From Symsagittifera roscoffensis (Eukaryota; Xenacoelomorpha; Acoela; Convolutidae), in contig NC_087067.1 in the NCBI RefSeq assembly GCF_963678635.1, positions 7,048,647-7,112,646 of the forward strand: a DNA stretch of 64,000 nt. Direction: 5' to 3'. The notes beneath the pieces were generated by a model. It ran no database searches, was not told the origin of the DNA, and saw only the letters and a list, made by a program, of their open reading frames with translations. A program made the translations under genes and the position numbers. How positions within the stretch are numbered: the stretch's first letter is position 1; each line of letters starts with the position of its first letter. Of the stretch, positions 24,678 through 34,088 are shown piece after piece.

Positions 24678-24842
24678 CTGTTTCGGCTCCTGTCGTGGGC
24701 ATTTCTGAAATGAGGGCCTGCTGCCAACCTTTTTGGTGGTGCTTTTTGCCTCCAGGCTGATCCAGAGTCCGACTTTGGGCTGCGTGATTTTGATTGGTCA
24801 CTCCGTCCGACTCTCGATAGGTCAGGTAGGGATCGTGACGCA
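24678..24842 (-). CDS. Candidate exon of an SR-rich protein gene
   Basis: The minus-strand block of 165 bp is bordered by GAAAAAAAG before and GAAACAG followed by GTCCGC after. Two frames are open across it. The phase-2 frame gives arginine/serine text (SRSLPDLSRVGRSDQSKSRS) like the neighbouring exons. The phase-1 frame, which fits the phase of those exons, gives RHDPYLTYRESDG and a Gln/His-rich tail. Length is a multiple of three, so it could be skipped without a frame change. It is the last exon of the chain I can recognise going leftwards. Confidence 0.5.
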
Positions 24843-25599
24843 CTTTTTTTCAGTAATTGCAGTTCATTTTTGACCAAAAAATAATTGAAATTGGCAAATA
24901 TTTTAAGAAAAAAATCATAAAAATGAAAAACATCAATTGATTGGTCACGCCTTTAGATGATTTAAAATATAATTCCTTTTACGTAAAATCATGAAATTGC
25001 TAAATGGTAAAAATTGAATCATGAACAGATCTTGGTCTAAAAAAAGTTTACAATTGGATGGCCTCGACCTTAAATGATATTAAATATAATAAAAGTCGCG
25101 TTAATTTTTAAATTAATTTTTCGGATGATTAGTGCTTATTGTTTTGAGGAGGGAGCATTGCAATAAAACTATTATGTTCATGATAATCAACGAATATATT
25201 GAGATGTCCGTTGTAACTTTTGTGCGACTATTTGATGGACTGAAATCACCGTTTGAGGATGGGTTTTAGATTTCGGCTTCCTGAAACATAAAATACTTCC
25301 AAATGAACATTCAACGATGATAGTAAACTTTGGGTTTTTTCTTCAACTGATGGGTTTTTCTTCCTCTGAGTAGTCAATGTTAGGCTTTTTTGATGTAATA
25401 ATTTGCCAATAAGAGAAGATTGTAGGAGAGGAATCAATACGCGGTAAATTTTTCTGATGACGACACTTTTGAGAACCAACTAAAAAGCCCATCCCCAAAA
25501 CCATCCCCTAAATATAGTATAGACTAAAACAACAATAGCCTAAACGAACAACCTACAACTTTAACAAAGCCCCCCCCCCACCCCCTCTAACCCACCCAC

Positions 25600-25800
25600 C
25601 TTTTCTGGAGTAAACAAGTGGCGTCGAAGCCCTTCCTCCTCTATGACCTCGGTTTTGACCTCCTCTATGACCTCGGTTTTGACCTCTTGCCCTCGAAGTG
25701 CCACGTGGAGTTGAACTTTGGTGACTTCTCACAGTTGACGCAATGGGACTTGAACTCCGCGGTTTCCCCGACGCAGCCGACTGTTTTTTGTTCGGACTGC
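25600..25800 (-). CDS. Exon of an SR/RGG-rich protein gene
   Basis: Acceptor ATAAATGTTCAG precedes the block and donor AAAAG followed by GTGGGTGG ends it, giving 201 bp in phase 1 at both sides. It encodes 67 residues rich in Ser, Arg, Gly and Pro, including SSSPIASTVRSHQSSTPRG and two tandem copies of GQNRGHRG. Such sequence is typical of disordered, phosphorylatable or RNA-binding regions (RS and RGG boxes); no folded domain is seen. GC content is much higher than the surrounding introns, a further sign of coding sequence. Confidence 0.7.
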
Positions 25801-26308
25801 CTGAACATTTATTTAAAAATAAACTCTTCAAATTAGAATACAATTAGTTTTGAACCAACTTGTTTTTCTTACGTAGAAATAATTTTTTGAAGGTAATTTA
25901 TTCTAGTTTTTGACGTTTTTTTAGACGAGGGGGGGGGCGATGACGGCGCTTCCATCAAAATTCCAGCCCCCTTAGCAGCCGACCCTAAAATTTTTCCTAA
26001 GATTTCAAACTTTTAAAGGGGAGTGAGCACCGAAAAACGCGGTTTTGTATGTCAAAACCTTCCAAAAGTTCCTGAAAACGTTTTTTCAGCCTATTTTTTG
26101 GAGCAGAAGTTTTGGTCGATATAGGTTTCTTATAGTGCCTTTCAGAAAACCAATTTGATTGACCTAAAGATAGAAAAAATGTAATCAAAATCCCCCTCTC
26201 GAGAAAAACCTCGCTGCACACAGATATTCAAGAGCTCCCATGAACTTTAGAATAATAGTATTATGAGGGCAAAAAGTTTTAGGGAAAACAGTGCAAAAAT
26301 GACCGCAC

Positions 26309-26500
26309 CTGCATGCCACTGACGAGAGGGTCTGTCCCGAACACTCTTTGTGGACGGCCTTGCCTGGTGACTAATAGTGCTCCTTCTCTCACTGGGGGGA
26401 GCTGATCTCGGCCTTCCTCTAATGGGGAGGGGAGTTTTGGATCTGGAGTGGGGGGTACTTGAACTTCGACTGCCTTTCACAGAAGTGGGCCGTCTGGATT
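26309..26500 (-). CDS. Exon of an SR-rich protein gene
   Basis: Bounded by the acceptor AAAAATTTGTAG and the donor GCATGCAG followed by GTGCGG; 192 bp, phase 1 on both sides, open throughout. It encodes 64 residues such as SRSSSTPHSRSKTPLPIRGR and PSERRSTISHQARPSTKSVR, dense in SR, SP and TP dipeptides that are kinase-target-like. It shares composition, strand and phase with the blocks at 25600 and 26862, which supports a single gene. No ATG start or stop is needed inside the exon. Confidence 0.72.
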
Positions 26501-26861
26501 CTACAAATTTTTCTCAATTCATAATTTGAATACGATATACTATACCTTTTTCCAATACATTACCTAATTTTTTGAAGTCGCAAGACTTTCAATTGACATG
26601 ATAGTAAGAGACATGGTTTTATGGTTTAAATTATTAATCCATATCTTAATCATACAACCAATTTTTAACACTCCATCGAGAACAAATTATGTTCAAAAGT
26701 GTAAGTATGAATGCGGTATGAATAGGGTTGAACTCAGCTCTACAAGTGCGGTTTGAATGGCATCAATTATTTGGAAATTGTTTTTTATAAAAGTCCTTTT
26801 GCAAACTCATATTCGGAGAATTCTTACAAGAAGGAGCCTTAAAAATAGTTTCGCCTCCAAC

Positions 26862-26972
26862 CTCGTCTGCTGGGTGATGACTTGGCTGAAGAAGTTGAAA
26901 GTCGACTAGGTAAACTCTTGGTGGACCTCACAGTACTCCTTCTCTTGTGGGCTGCCTGACTTGCTCTTTTGG
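26862..26972 (-). CDS. Candidate exon of an SR-rich protein gene
   Basis: With acceptor CCTCGGCAG and donor GACGAG followed by GTTGGA the block is 111 bp, phase 1 at both ends. It encodes 37 residues with KRASQAAHKRRSTVRSTKSL and a SSAKSSPSRRG end. The open frame continues upstream as RSPSSAA, so the acceptor could lie a little further right. Composition matches the neighbouring exons. Confidence 0.6.
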
Positions 26973-27054
26973 CTGCCGAGGACGGTGACCTTCAAATTGG
27001 GCCACATTTTCAAACCCCAGGGATAGATGTTTTCCGCTGTCAAAGCTAATCATT

Positions 27055-27200
27055 TTGCAATTTCTTCATGGTGGTTATCTTGCAAAATTCTTGCAAGATA
27101 GCCATCGACTTGCAAGACTCTTTCAAGATAAATGGTATCTTGCAAGATCTTGCAATAAAATCATCATTTGCATGAACCTTGCAAGATCTTGCAAGATAGC
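27055..27200. repeat. CTTGCAAGAT-rich tract
   Basis: Six to eight copies of CTTGCAAGAT-like motifs in about 145 bp, related to the tracts at 4190-4312 and 6230-6330. It lies in the intron between exons 26862-26972 and 28139-28219. Confidence 0.55.
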
Positions 27201-27551
27201 CATCCTCTATCGACTAGGGCCACATCTGATTTCTCAAAAAGACTTTTTTAAAAAAAAATGGAGAGATAATTGTGATGATTGTAGTAGCATAGTTAGATCC
27301 GGTTTTTTTGGGCAACCATGTTCGATTATACTAAATTAACCCAGCTAAAAAAATCGTAAATGCGATTGGCAGAGGATCTCTGAAAAGCAATCTAGCCTGT
27401 CTAAGCATAGTCCGTTTCTCTTATTTCCACACATTGCAGATTGAGTTATTTTGCTTATGCGAAGGTCATTCGTTTTTACAACTTTCACGTGGCACAACTA
27501 TTGCGGTCGTATTTGGTCATCTGTGGTAGACCTGAATCTAGAAGTCAAGTA

Positions 27552-27628
27552 AGGCGAGGGCTCGCCCAGAATATCACTGCCTTGGCGACCACGAAGTGAT
27601 TGCCTTACCACTATGCTACATGCCAGGC
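27552..27628 (-). ncRNA. tRNA-like sequence, probably a SINE head or tRNA pseudogene
   Basis: The minus strand reads TAGCATAGTGGTAAGGC, a good pol III A-box, followed about 40 nt later by GGGCGAGCCC, a weak B-box in which only the CGA core and flanking C are kept. Stem pairing is poor, so a functional tRNA is unlikely. No A-rich tail was identified. Confidence 0.35.
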
Positions 27629-27903
27629 TAACCTAATCTGTACTGTTTATCCTAACTTTTGACAGGCAAGCGTCGCAAAAAAGTTTGCCAATTACATGAA
27701 GTTTTGAAAAATAGTTATCAGTGACGAAAAAAAACAATTTTGAAACCCGCAATCAAAAACTCGCACCGGGTCAATATAAACTAACGAAATTATTTTAAAA
27801 TTTTATAAAAATGAACATAGGGAGTAACAATATTATTCCATTTCAGGCTTATATTTTTTTCGAAAAATTAGAATTTTTTTACAGAAGAAGGGTTTGAAAT
27901 GTG

Positions 27904-28113
27904 AGCTCTTTTTCCTTACCCCCCCCCCCCCCCCACCTCACACGAGCTTCAATATATTAGTGTAACGAGTGGTTTCACGAGGTTGAGTATGAAGAAAAAA
28001 TATGTTTGTCGTGGCCTTATTAGTCTGTAAGTAAATTTTCATAACAACCGGACAATGTGGTCAACAAACTTACATGTAAAAATTTGCAGGTGGGGGGAAA
28101 AAGAAAAAGAGCC
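27904..28113. mobile_element. Family B transposon with TSD GAAATGTG, beside an SR-rich exon
   Basis: A 210-bp element starting AGCTCTTTTTCC with a C-run and ending G-run AAAAAGAAAAAGAGCC. The exact 8-bp duplication GAAATGTG lies at 27896-27903 and 28114-28121. The right-hand border is 18 bases from the last SR-coding codon of the 28139-28219 block, so the insertion is at or just past the exon edge. Confidence 0.9.
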
Positions 28114-28138
28114 GAAATGTGCCTTGAGATGTTCGGAC

Positions 28139-28219
28139 TAGACGAAGTCCGGCTGTGAGATCTGCTTTTGCTTCGCTTTGAGGCAGTTGACTTCCTACTG
28201 CTATGCGAGGGCATACTCC
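28139..28219 (-). CDS. Candidate exon of an SR-rich protein gene (3' border uncertain)
   Basis: The acceptor TTGACTTTTAG opens the block in phase 1. It encodes SMPSHSSRKSTASKRSKSRS and SHSRTSS, the most RS-like stretch in the window. The exon's downstream border is unclear: A followed by GTCCGA at 28139 keeps phase 1, but the frame runs open through the target duplication into the family B element. The ATG inside is probably an internal Met, not the start. Confidence 0.55.
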
Positions 28220-28254
28220 CTAAAAGTCAATTAGCCTCCCTAAATTAGTCAGCA

Positions 28255-28412
28255 TTCTACTGGCTCTTTTGCAGTTTTTCACCCCTGTAAAATTGCAAAT
28301 TAAAGTCCAAATATGTTTGCTAATTAGTCCACGTGCCTATTTGAAAACAGTATGAAGTTTTGAACGAAAGTTTTACGGGTAGACGTTTTCTGGTGTGGGG
28401 GGGGGGGGGGAA
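28255..28412. mobile_element. Truncated family B element
   Basis: The left end GGCTCTTTTGCAGTTTTTC is present with a family B interior, and a 14-G run marks the usual right side. The terminal AAAAGAGCC is missing, so the right end is lost. Confidence 0.5.
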
Positions 28413-28907
28413 TCGCATGAAAAAAAATGCTCTAATATGTTCACTGGTCTAAGTCGGAAAAAATCAAAGATCGCTGAAAAACAGCCATTTGCTTCTACAT
28501 CACCAAACAATGAAGAAGTTTTTGTTATTACTTTCTGAGCAGCGTACAGCTATGACGTAATATTTTTTAAACTAATTTACCAAGAAAGCTCAAGATTTTT
28601 TCATCACAAATTGAGGCCTGTTTAGGACTCCTCCGCCGGGTTAAATACCCAAAGTAAAACCTTGCACAATCCTTGAATTCCTGACAGAAACCATCCAAGA
28701 ATATTTCTGCCAGAAAATTTCAGATAAGTTTTTGAAAAAACTTGTAATTCAACGTTTTTTTACTTACAACTCAAAATTGTTATTCACATAAACTGAAAGG
28801 TCAAAGTCGGCTTAGTTTACTTTAAAAAGCCTGGGCTCAATCTAGTTTCCTATCCACAAAATGCAGGAAAACTTGAGATTGTTTAGCGATGTTTGTGAGA
28901 CCCTTAC

Positions 28908-28998
28908 CTCTACTCCTGGTAGTGTCACTTCTTCCTAGACTCCCGGCAGTTCCCAGCCACGAATTGCTCTGCTTGTCGTTGGTCTGTCTATTTTCCTG
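28908..28998 (-). CDS. Candidate exon of an SR-rich protein gene
   Basis: Ends in the strongest donor of the chain: AGTAGAG followed by GTAAGGG (phase 1, as the next exon needs). The upstream side could be the acceptor AAAAACCGCAG at 28998 (phase 0). Alternatively it could be the ATG at 29061, which has an in-frame TAA just before it and would make this the first coding exon (MKKSDRWSTIKFECC). Encoded text ends SLGRSDTTRSRG. Which start applies depends on whether the block at 29583 is real. Confidence 0.5.
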
Positions 28999-29582
28999 CT
29001 GCGGTTTTTTCAGCTCGCAGCATTCAAACTTTATGGTCGACCATCTATCACTTTTTTTCATTTATCAATGTTCAAGTTTTCGGATAGTTTTCTAATTTTT
29101 TCATTCTAATAATGATTTCGTAACATTTTGAAAGCTATATCTAATTTGAAAGCTAGATCTAAAAAAGATTTTGAGAAAAAATGCGCAAGTAGGGAATGAA
29201 ACATCTTGATCCTGTTGAAAAATACTTCCAATAAAATTTCCTTTTGTCAATAAAGAATGGAAGTTGAAATTGAAAATTAATCTGAACAATTAATTAACCT
29301 TCATTACACCGGAATTCGTCTTTTCGCAACTTTCGCACAAAAAAAAACATTCAGTTTTTCTCTTCTTCATTTAACCCCCCCCCCCCCCTCTCTCTTCCCG
29401 CCGCCACCGTCCTTTAAGCAGAAAGAAGACAGCGTTTTTTAAATTAAAATATGGTGGAGCAAGACCTGAGACATGCATAAACGTGCGTTTCAAGGACTTC
29501 ATCCAAAAAAATCACGGCTGAAATTGCTCTGATTATAGTAACTGTTTTTCTAGGTTGACTATTCGAACTGCTGCTGACTGAC

Positions 29583-29683
29583 TTTGATGGCGTCTCTGGG
29601 TTGGCCATAAGACGACGGAAGGGGGGAGCTTCTGTCTGACTTCTGCTTCTGTTGATGAGGAAGTTTGGGATTCAATTTCGTAT
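29583..29683 (-). CDS. Possible upstream exon of the SR-rich gene
   Basis: Acceptor TTTTTAACTGCAG precedes an open block encoding KLPHQQKQKSDRSSPLPSSY and ending in AAA followed by GTCAGT (phase 0, fitting a phase-0 start of the 28908-28998 block). Another frame is also open (NRSRSQTEAPPF), so the frame choice is unsure. GC content is raised relative to the flanks. Confidence 0.35.
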
Positions 29684-29689
29684 CTGCAG

Positions 29690-30260
29690 TTAAAAACACA
29701 CATGCTATTTTATTCGAAAAGTACATATACTAAAGAATGTTTCAGTCCTGTACAAATAACAACAAGTGGCATCGCCTATAAATTGAACACACAGAAGATA
29801 ACTCAGTAAAATGTGTGAACCTAGGTTTTTCTCGAGGGAGGGGGGGTGGTTATCAGATAAAAATAAAAATCAAAAAGTTTGTCGATCTTTGTTTACGTCA
29901 ATAAATTTCCCAAATTATTATTTTTTTACGTCTCCCAAATTATTATTGAAGCCTATTGTTCCAAAATTTCTGGTTCTGCGGCACAAGCAGACAAATTTGA
30001 TAACTATTTGTGACCTATAAACTTTTGACAACAATCTGACCTTATTAAACCTCATTGTTTCGGGTCGAAAGACGATTTTTTGCAAACACAAATTTTTGAA
30101 AAAAGTTCAGATGATCGAAAATCTCACGTCTGATTTTGTCTTTCATTTCTCCCTTTGCTGCCGCAATAGTAATATTTTAAGAAAACCATTTTTGACTGTC
30201 TGACTTCAAAACTCTATCTATAACGTGTGTTAAAACATAGGGTATGCCAAGCCATAGTAT
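29690..30260. other. AT-rich flank left of the LTR element
   Basis: No supported gene. The four bases before the LTR (GTAT, 30257-30260) are the left half of the expected target duplication; the right half lies in or beyond the N gap. Confidence 0.4.
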
Positions 30261-30460
30261 TGAGTTATGACCGAGTTGGTTAACTCATAGAGTAATTTCG
30301 GATAGGGTACACCGTCTGCTCGTCACGCTATCTTATTTTCGGCCGGATAGATTCGTGCAACTTCTTAGTCTAATACCGATCCTAATCTTACTCTTATACT
30401 ATCTAGTCTCAGGTTGTTTAACTAGTCTCTGCTAGGCTCAATAGATCTAGGGTATACTGG

Positions 30461-30466
30461 TTTATT
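30461..30466 (-). promoter_or_regulatory. Candidate polyadenylation signal in the LTR
   Basis: AATAAA on the coding strand, about 290 nt into the LTR and downstream of the hairpin. The position fits an R-region signal, but the transcript ends are unknown. The solo LTR has GCAAAACC at the equivalent place, so the signal is lost there. Confidence 0.45.
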
Positions 30467-30527
30467 GCGGCTGCTGAAGTGCTCGGGAGAGTCCAACTAA
30501 TTTCTAAGTTAAATTCAAATCTCTCTG

Positions 30528-30555
30528 GTGCTGAAGTTACAAGTAACTTCAGCAC
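30528..30555 (-). promoter_or_regulatory. Perfect LTR hairpin
   Basis: GTGCTGAAGTTAC, AA, GTAACTTCAGCAC: 13 paired bases around a 2-nt centre. The diverged solo LTR has GCTGAAACTA-TTTA-TAGTTTCAGC at the matching place, with changes on both arms that keep pairing. Confidence 0.7.
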
Positions 30556-30753
30556 TTACAAATAAGTGGGTTGTTAGTTAGATGGATCATGATTGGTTAA
30601 AATTAAATACTTTACATTGGTAAAATATCTAAATTATCCAATCATAAAATGTAGTTTAGATCAGGTTCCACCCATCCGGGTTTTACAGAGTTTTTTAGAA
30701 TAGTCCTTCTGCAATTCGAAGGATGGATGATGGACGTTGGTGTTTGGCGAACA

Positions 30754-30778
30754 TCTTATTTCTTCTGTTTTCTTTTTG
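30754..30778 (-). promoter_or_regulatory. Polypurine tract
   Basis: The coding strand reads AAAAAGAAAACAGAAGAAAT then AAGA directly before the TG of the LTR. Twenty-two of 25 bases are purines, the expected plus-strand primer for reverse transcription. Confidence 0.75.
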
Positions 30779-32201
30779 TTAAAGAAGTTCCAGGAAGCTG
30801 GAGTTAGAGACATAAGACGTTGAGTCTTCTAGTGACAACGACTAAGTCTTTGCAACAAACTCAAATCTGATTTCAGAATGGTTTGCTATGTCAGGTTTTT
30901 CTGTTCTGCGTGGAGAACTTTTCTGTGTCTGATTTAGTTTGGGAATGGCGTGGAGATTGTGCATGGAGGGGATGCCTGGTTACTCGGATCTGTACGTATA
31001 CTTGAACATCGAGGTGGTCATTGGTCTAGTTCAATGAAGTCCTTTTCTGCGAAGTCAAGTCGTACTCTAAATCCTTTGAGTTGTGATTGTGAGTGGCATA
31101 TCGATTGTGGTTGGTCATTCTCTCTCGAGTGTAGTGGGGTCGTTTTGTCTTTAGATGTTCGTCCTTGGTGTTGTATTCTGATCTATGTATTGCATAATGT
31201 AATTTACATTTTATAAAACATTTATTAGTTTAATATTTTTTAATTATGATTTTAGTTAGTTGTTTTCACAAAAGCTTTTTGTTTTAGTTCGGTTATTTTG
31301 AAGAGTTACTCACACTTGAGTAGCTCTTATTAAAAATAGAGGTGTGGTCACAAAGCGTGGATGTAGCGCGGTGGGTTAGGCCGGCTATAGAGCATGCTCA
31401 GGACGTCCTTCCTGGTGGGTTAGGCCAGGAGTGGGAGTATGATTTCATGCGGTTTTTGTGAGGGGTCCTGTTATGTGACAACGTTTTATGTTGGGTTTGT
31501 TGTGGTTTTTCTTATGTCTTGTTGGTTATGTCCTTTTTCCAAAAAGCAAATTGTTCGTGGTATGGGTTTGTCTTTCGACTTTTTTGTGTTTTATTATTTC
31601 TTTCTTAGACTTTATAATAGTCTTCAAAAGAATAAATTATCCAGTTTTAAACTGGGTTAATCCGGTTTGGGTACCGTTGGTTTCCTTTTCTTAGTCATGC
31701 TGTTATTCTATGATTTGTGGTATTTAGTAAGCTGCGTTGGTTAGTTTTGTTTAGTATATGATTCCTTTCCAACCGGGTTAAAGGAAAGTTTGAAACATGT
31801 TATTATATGTTAGAGTTGTTGAGTGTGAAAACTTGAAACTGAAATTCATTATTTTAAACAATTCTTCGTGGGCGAGCTGTGCGAGTGTGGATAGAATTTC
31901 TGTGCGAATGAATGAAAATATCAAAAGGTTAGTACTGCAATTGCATTTTATTAATTTACTGCATAGAATTTGGAAATTTACTGCTAGTTATGGGGGAATT
32001 TTAAGTTACAAATTTTCATCATAATTAGATTTACTGCTTGTGGGGAAAATTTTAGAAATGAATTTACTGCATTGGTATTAAATTTATAAATTTATAAGTG
32101 TAAAAGATTAATAGAATTTTTGAAATCTGTTTGATGAAATTTGCGATTTTTATTTGTCTTTTGTGGTTTTTGTAGGTGATTGTCGGATGAAGGCTAAAAA
32201 T
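30779..32201 (-). other. Long 3' non-coding region of the LTR element
   Basis: About 1.4 kb without a minus-strand ORF of note. GTGGGTTAGGCC occurs at 31371 and again at about 31415. Plus-strand TGTAGCGCGGTGGGTTAGGC at 31360-31380 looks like a pol III A-box, but no B-box follows. Plus-strand ORFs of up to 88 codons here have no supporting signals. Confidence 0.5.
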
Positions 32202-32279
32202 CTAAAGAAAACATGGATAAAGAATGGTGAGTTTTTAATATTTTAATTAGTTAGTAATATTCATTTAATTCATACTTAC
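32202..32279 (-). other. Candidate 78-bp intron just after the 601-aa ORF
   Basis: On the coding strand CAG is followed by GTAAGTATG, a near-ideal 5' splice site, starting three bases after the TAA stop. TACTAAC, a perfect branch-point consensus, lies inside, and the segment ends TTTTCTTTAG. All three signals in correct order within 78 bp make an intron likely. If spliced, the stop is still within 50 nt of the junction, so it would be expected to avoid decay. Confidence 0.65.
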
Positions 32280-32282
32280 CTG

Positions 32283-34088
32283 TTAGTCGTCGGGGAAAAA
32301 ACCGTGGGGGAAGATGTCGTGAATTAGTTCTGAAGTTGTTAGTAGTTTAGCTAAGATGCGGATGATATTTTTAGTTTGAAGCAGTGGCCAAAGCAATTGA
32401 AGTGCCTTAATAGTGGTTAGTTCTTCAGTGCCAACTGCAAACTCATAAGGTGTGTTTTGGATTAGATTATATAATTTGTGATTGAATTTAGTGTTGTGGA
32501 TGAATTCTAAAATTGGGATTTCTATAGGTTGTACAAACTCGTGCGGGATAAGGAAGGGTCGGGATTCTTCGGCGTTGAAGGTCTTGGTGATGGGACAGAA
32601 GATGTACATTTGGGTTATGGGGTCATAATTACGAAGAATACCATGGAGGTTAGTGTCTTTAATACAATATGTGAAATTTAGGAAAAATGGTGAAGTGTAT
32701 TTGGAATTAATGAATTGAAAACGATGGTGTGGTTGTCTAGAGGGTGTGTGTAGGTCAAAGTGATTTTGGATGAAGCGATAATAACTATATGTGTGGGTTT
32801 GTTTAGTGCGCAACATAATATCGTGTGAGCAGTGTAAATCTCTTTCGTGTGGTGCAAGGAAATGAAAGGTTAGTGAAAATATTTGGAAGCGTTCTTTGAA
32901 ACTTTCGTATGCTTGTGTGTCTGTTAGTGCTTCTGAAATAATGTGATCAAACTTTCGGTCGAAGATGTTTAGTGTAAATATATATGGTGTCTTGATGAAA
33001 AATTTCTCAGTAATTTGTGGATTAGCGAAGCGATCGTCGTCTAAGAATTGATCTTGGTTAGCTCTGATGATGTTGTGATCATAGTATTCGAGTGTATATT
33101 CGTTAGCTCTAGGTGCAGTGTGTGTTTTTAGTGATTTTTTATATCCAACGTAAATAAATTGTCTAGCGGTTAGTGGTGTAGTGAGTCGATATAGCATGTC
33201 CGTATTTCGCTCTATATCGATGTGAGTGTTAGATAAAGGTAAGCAAAGAGGGTTAGTAAAATGATAATATGAGGTCCAAGAGAGAGTGGGCATTAAAACG
33301 TATTCATCTACAAAGTTGCGTGTTTCGTTAGTGTCGTGGGGGGTGTTTAAGGTGTATTGTGGGAATGAGGGTAAGGTGATGGCTAAAAATTCTTTTGTGT
33401 TAGTATGCTTGGGGTGGTTGATGTATTCACGGGCTGTTCCTGGTTTTGCTGGGAAAGGATGGTTGGGGAACTTTCTTTTAAAAGTGCGGTAAGCTCTATT
33501 AGTGTTGAGTGAAGATTCAGTTGATGTGGATGATGGTGCTAATGATTCAGTATAATTTGAAGAGGGTGTAGGGGTAGGGGGGTTGGATGAATTTATTGTG
33601 GAGGAGATTTGGTTTATGGTTGGGGTATTAAGGTGGTAGGGTTGTTGTTGAAGGGTAATAAAATTATCTAGCTCTGGGGAGATTCGGGGGGTGTCTGGAG
33701 AATGAGATGATTGGTCAGAATGGTATGAGGAGTAGGTTGGGGTAACTTGGGAAGCATAAGAGGGTGTGGGAGTGATTGGGTCAGGGTTATTGGATAATAT
33801 GGGTTGAAAAGGGGGTTGAGAAAAATTAGAAGAGTTATGAAAATTATTGGATGGGGATGGTTCTGAGTCGGCAAATTCATCGGGGGTTTCAATATTCGGG
33901 TTATTGAGTTGTGAGATGGAATATAAAACTGAGATGTGTGAATTAGTGTCGGAAGTCATGCCTGATGTTACATTACTAGGTGGAAAATCGGGTGGCGGAA
34001 AAGCAAAAAGTGGTATTATTGGGATTGGAGAGGTAAGATTGGTTGGGTGGGAATTTGATCGGTGTAGTGATCCAAGTTGGCGGCTCAT
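32283..34088 (-). CDS. 601-aa orphan protein of the LTR element
   Basis: Starts at an ATG that overlaps the stop of the envelope-like gene as ATGA (34085-34088) and ends just before the candidate intron. Residues 1 to about 205 are Pro/Ser/Thr/Asn-rich and probably disordered. The rest is richer in aromatic residues and probably folded, without a signal peptide, membrane segment or zinc motif. I do not recognise the family. Its conservation as a long open frame in a young element argues that it is used. Options include a regulatory or particle protein, or a captured host or viral gene. Base composition is like the rest of the element. Confidence 0.85.
   Translation of the reverse strand: MSRQLGSLHRSNSHPTNLTSPIPIIPLFAFPPPDFPPSNVTSGMTSDTNSHISVLYSISQLNNPNIETPDEFADSEPSPSNNFHNSSNFSQPPFQPILSNNPDPITPTPSYASQVTPTYSSYHSDQSSHSPDTPRISPELDNFITLQQQPYHLNTPTINQISSTINSSNPPTPTPSSNYTESLAPSSTSTESSLNTNRAYRTFKRKFPNHPFPAKPGTAREYINHPKHTNTKEFLAITLPSFPQYTLNTPHDTNETRNFVDEYVLMPTLSWTSYYHFTNPLCLPLSNTHIDIERNTDMLYRLTTPLTARQFIYVGYKKSLKTHTAPRANEYTLEYYDHNIIRANQDQFLDDDRFANPQITEKFFIKTPYIFTLNIFDRKFDHIISEALTDTQAYESFKERFQIFSLTFHFLAPHERDLHCSHDIMLRTKQTHTYSYYRFIQNHFDLHTPSRQPHHRFQFINSKYTSPFFLNFTYCIKDTNLHGILRNYDPITQMYIFCPITKTFNAEESRPFLIPHEFVQPIEIPILEFIHNTKFNHKLYNLIQNTPYEFAVGTEELTTIKALQLLWPLLQTKNIIRILAKLLTTSELIHDIFPHGFFPDD

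Larger units (their letters stand above)
30261..30753 (-). repeat. 3' LTR
   Basis: The 493-bp LTR runs (coding strand) from TGTTCGCC at 30753 to AACTCA at 30261, bounded by TG and CA and by the polypurine tract outside. Length agrees with the 494-bp solo LTR at 23458-23951. It carries a perfect 13-bp hairpin (30528-30555) and an AATAAA (30461-30466). The match to the partial 5' LTR fixes the 30261 end exactly. Confidence 0.88.

Noticed and set aside
25246-25479. 77-codon minus-strand ORF next to the SR-rich exons
   Set aside because: The phase-1 readings run into stops and the composition is intron-like.
30950-31216. 88-codon plus-strand ORF in the 3' region of the LTR element
   Set aside because: Opposite strand to all element genes and without composition or signal support.
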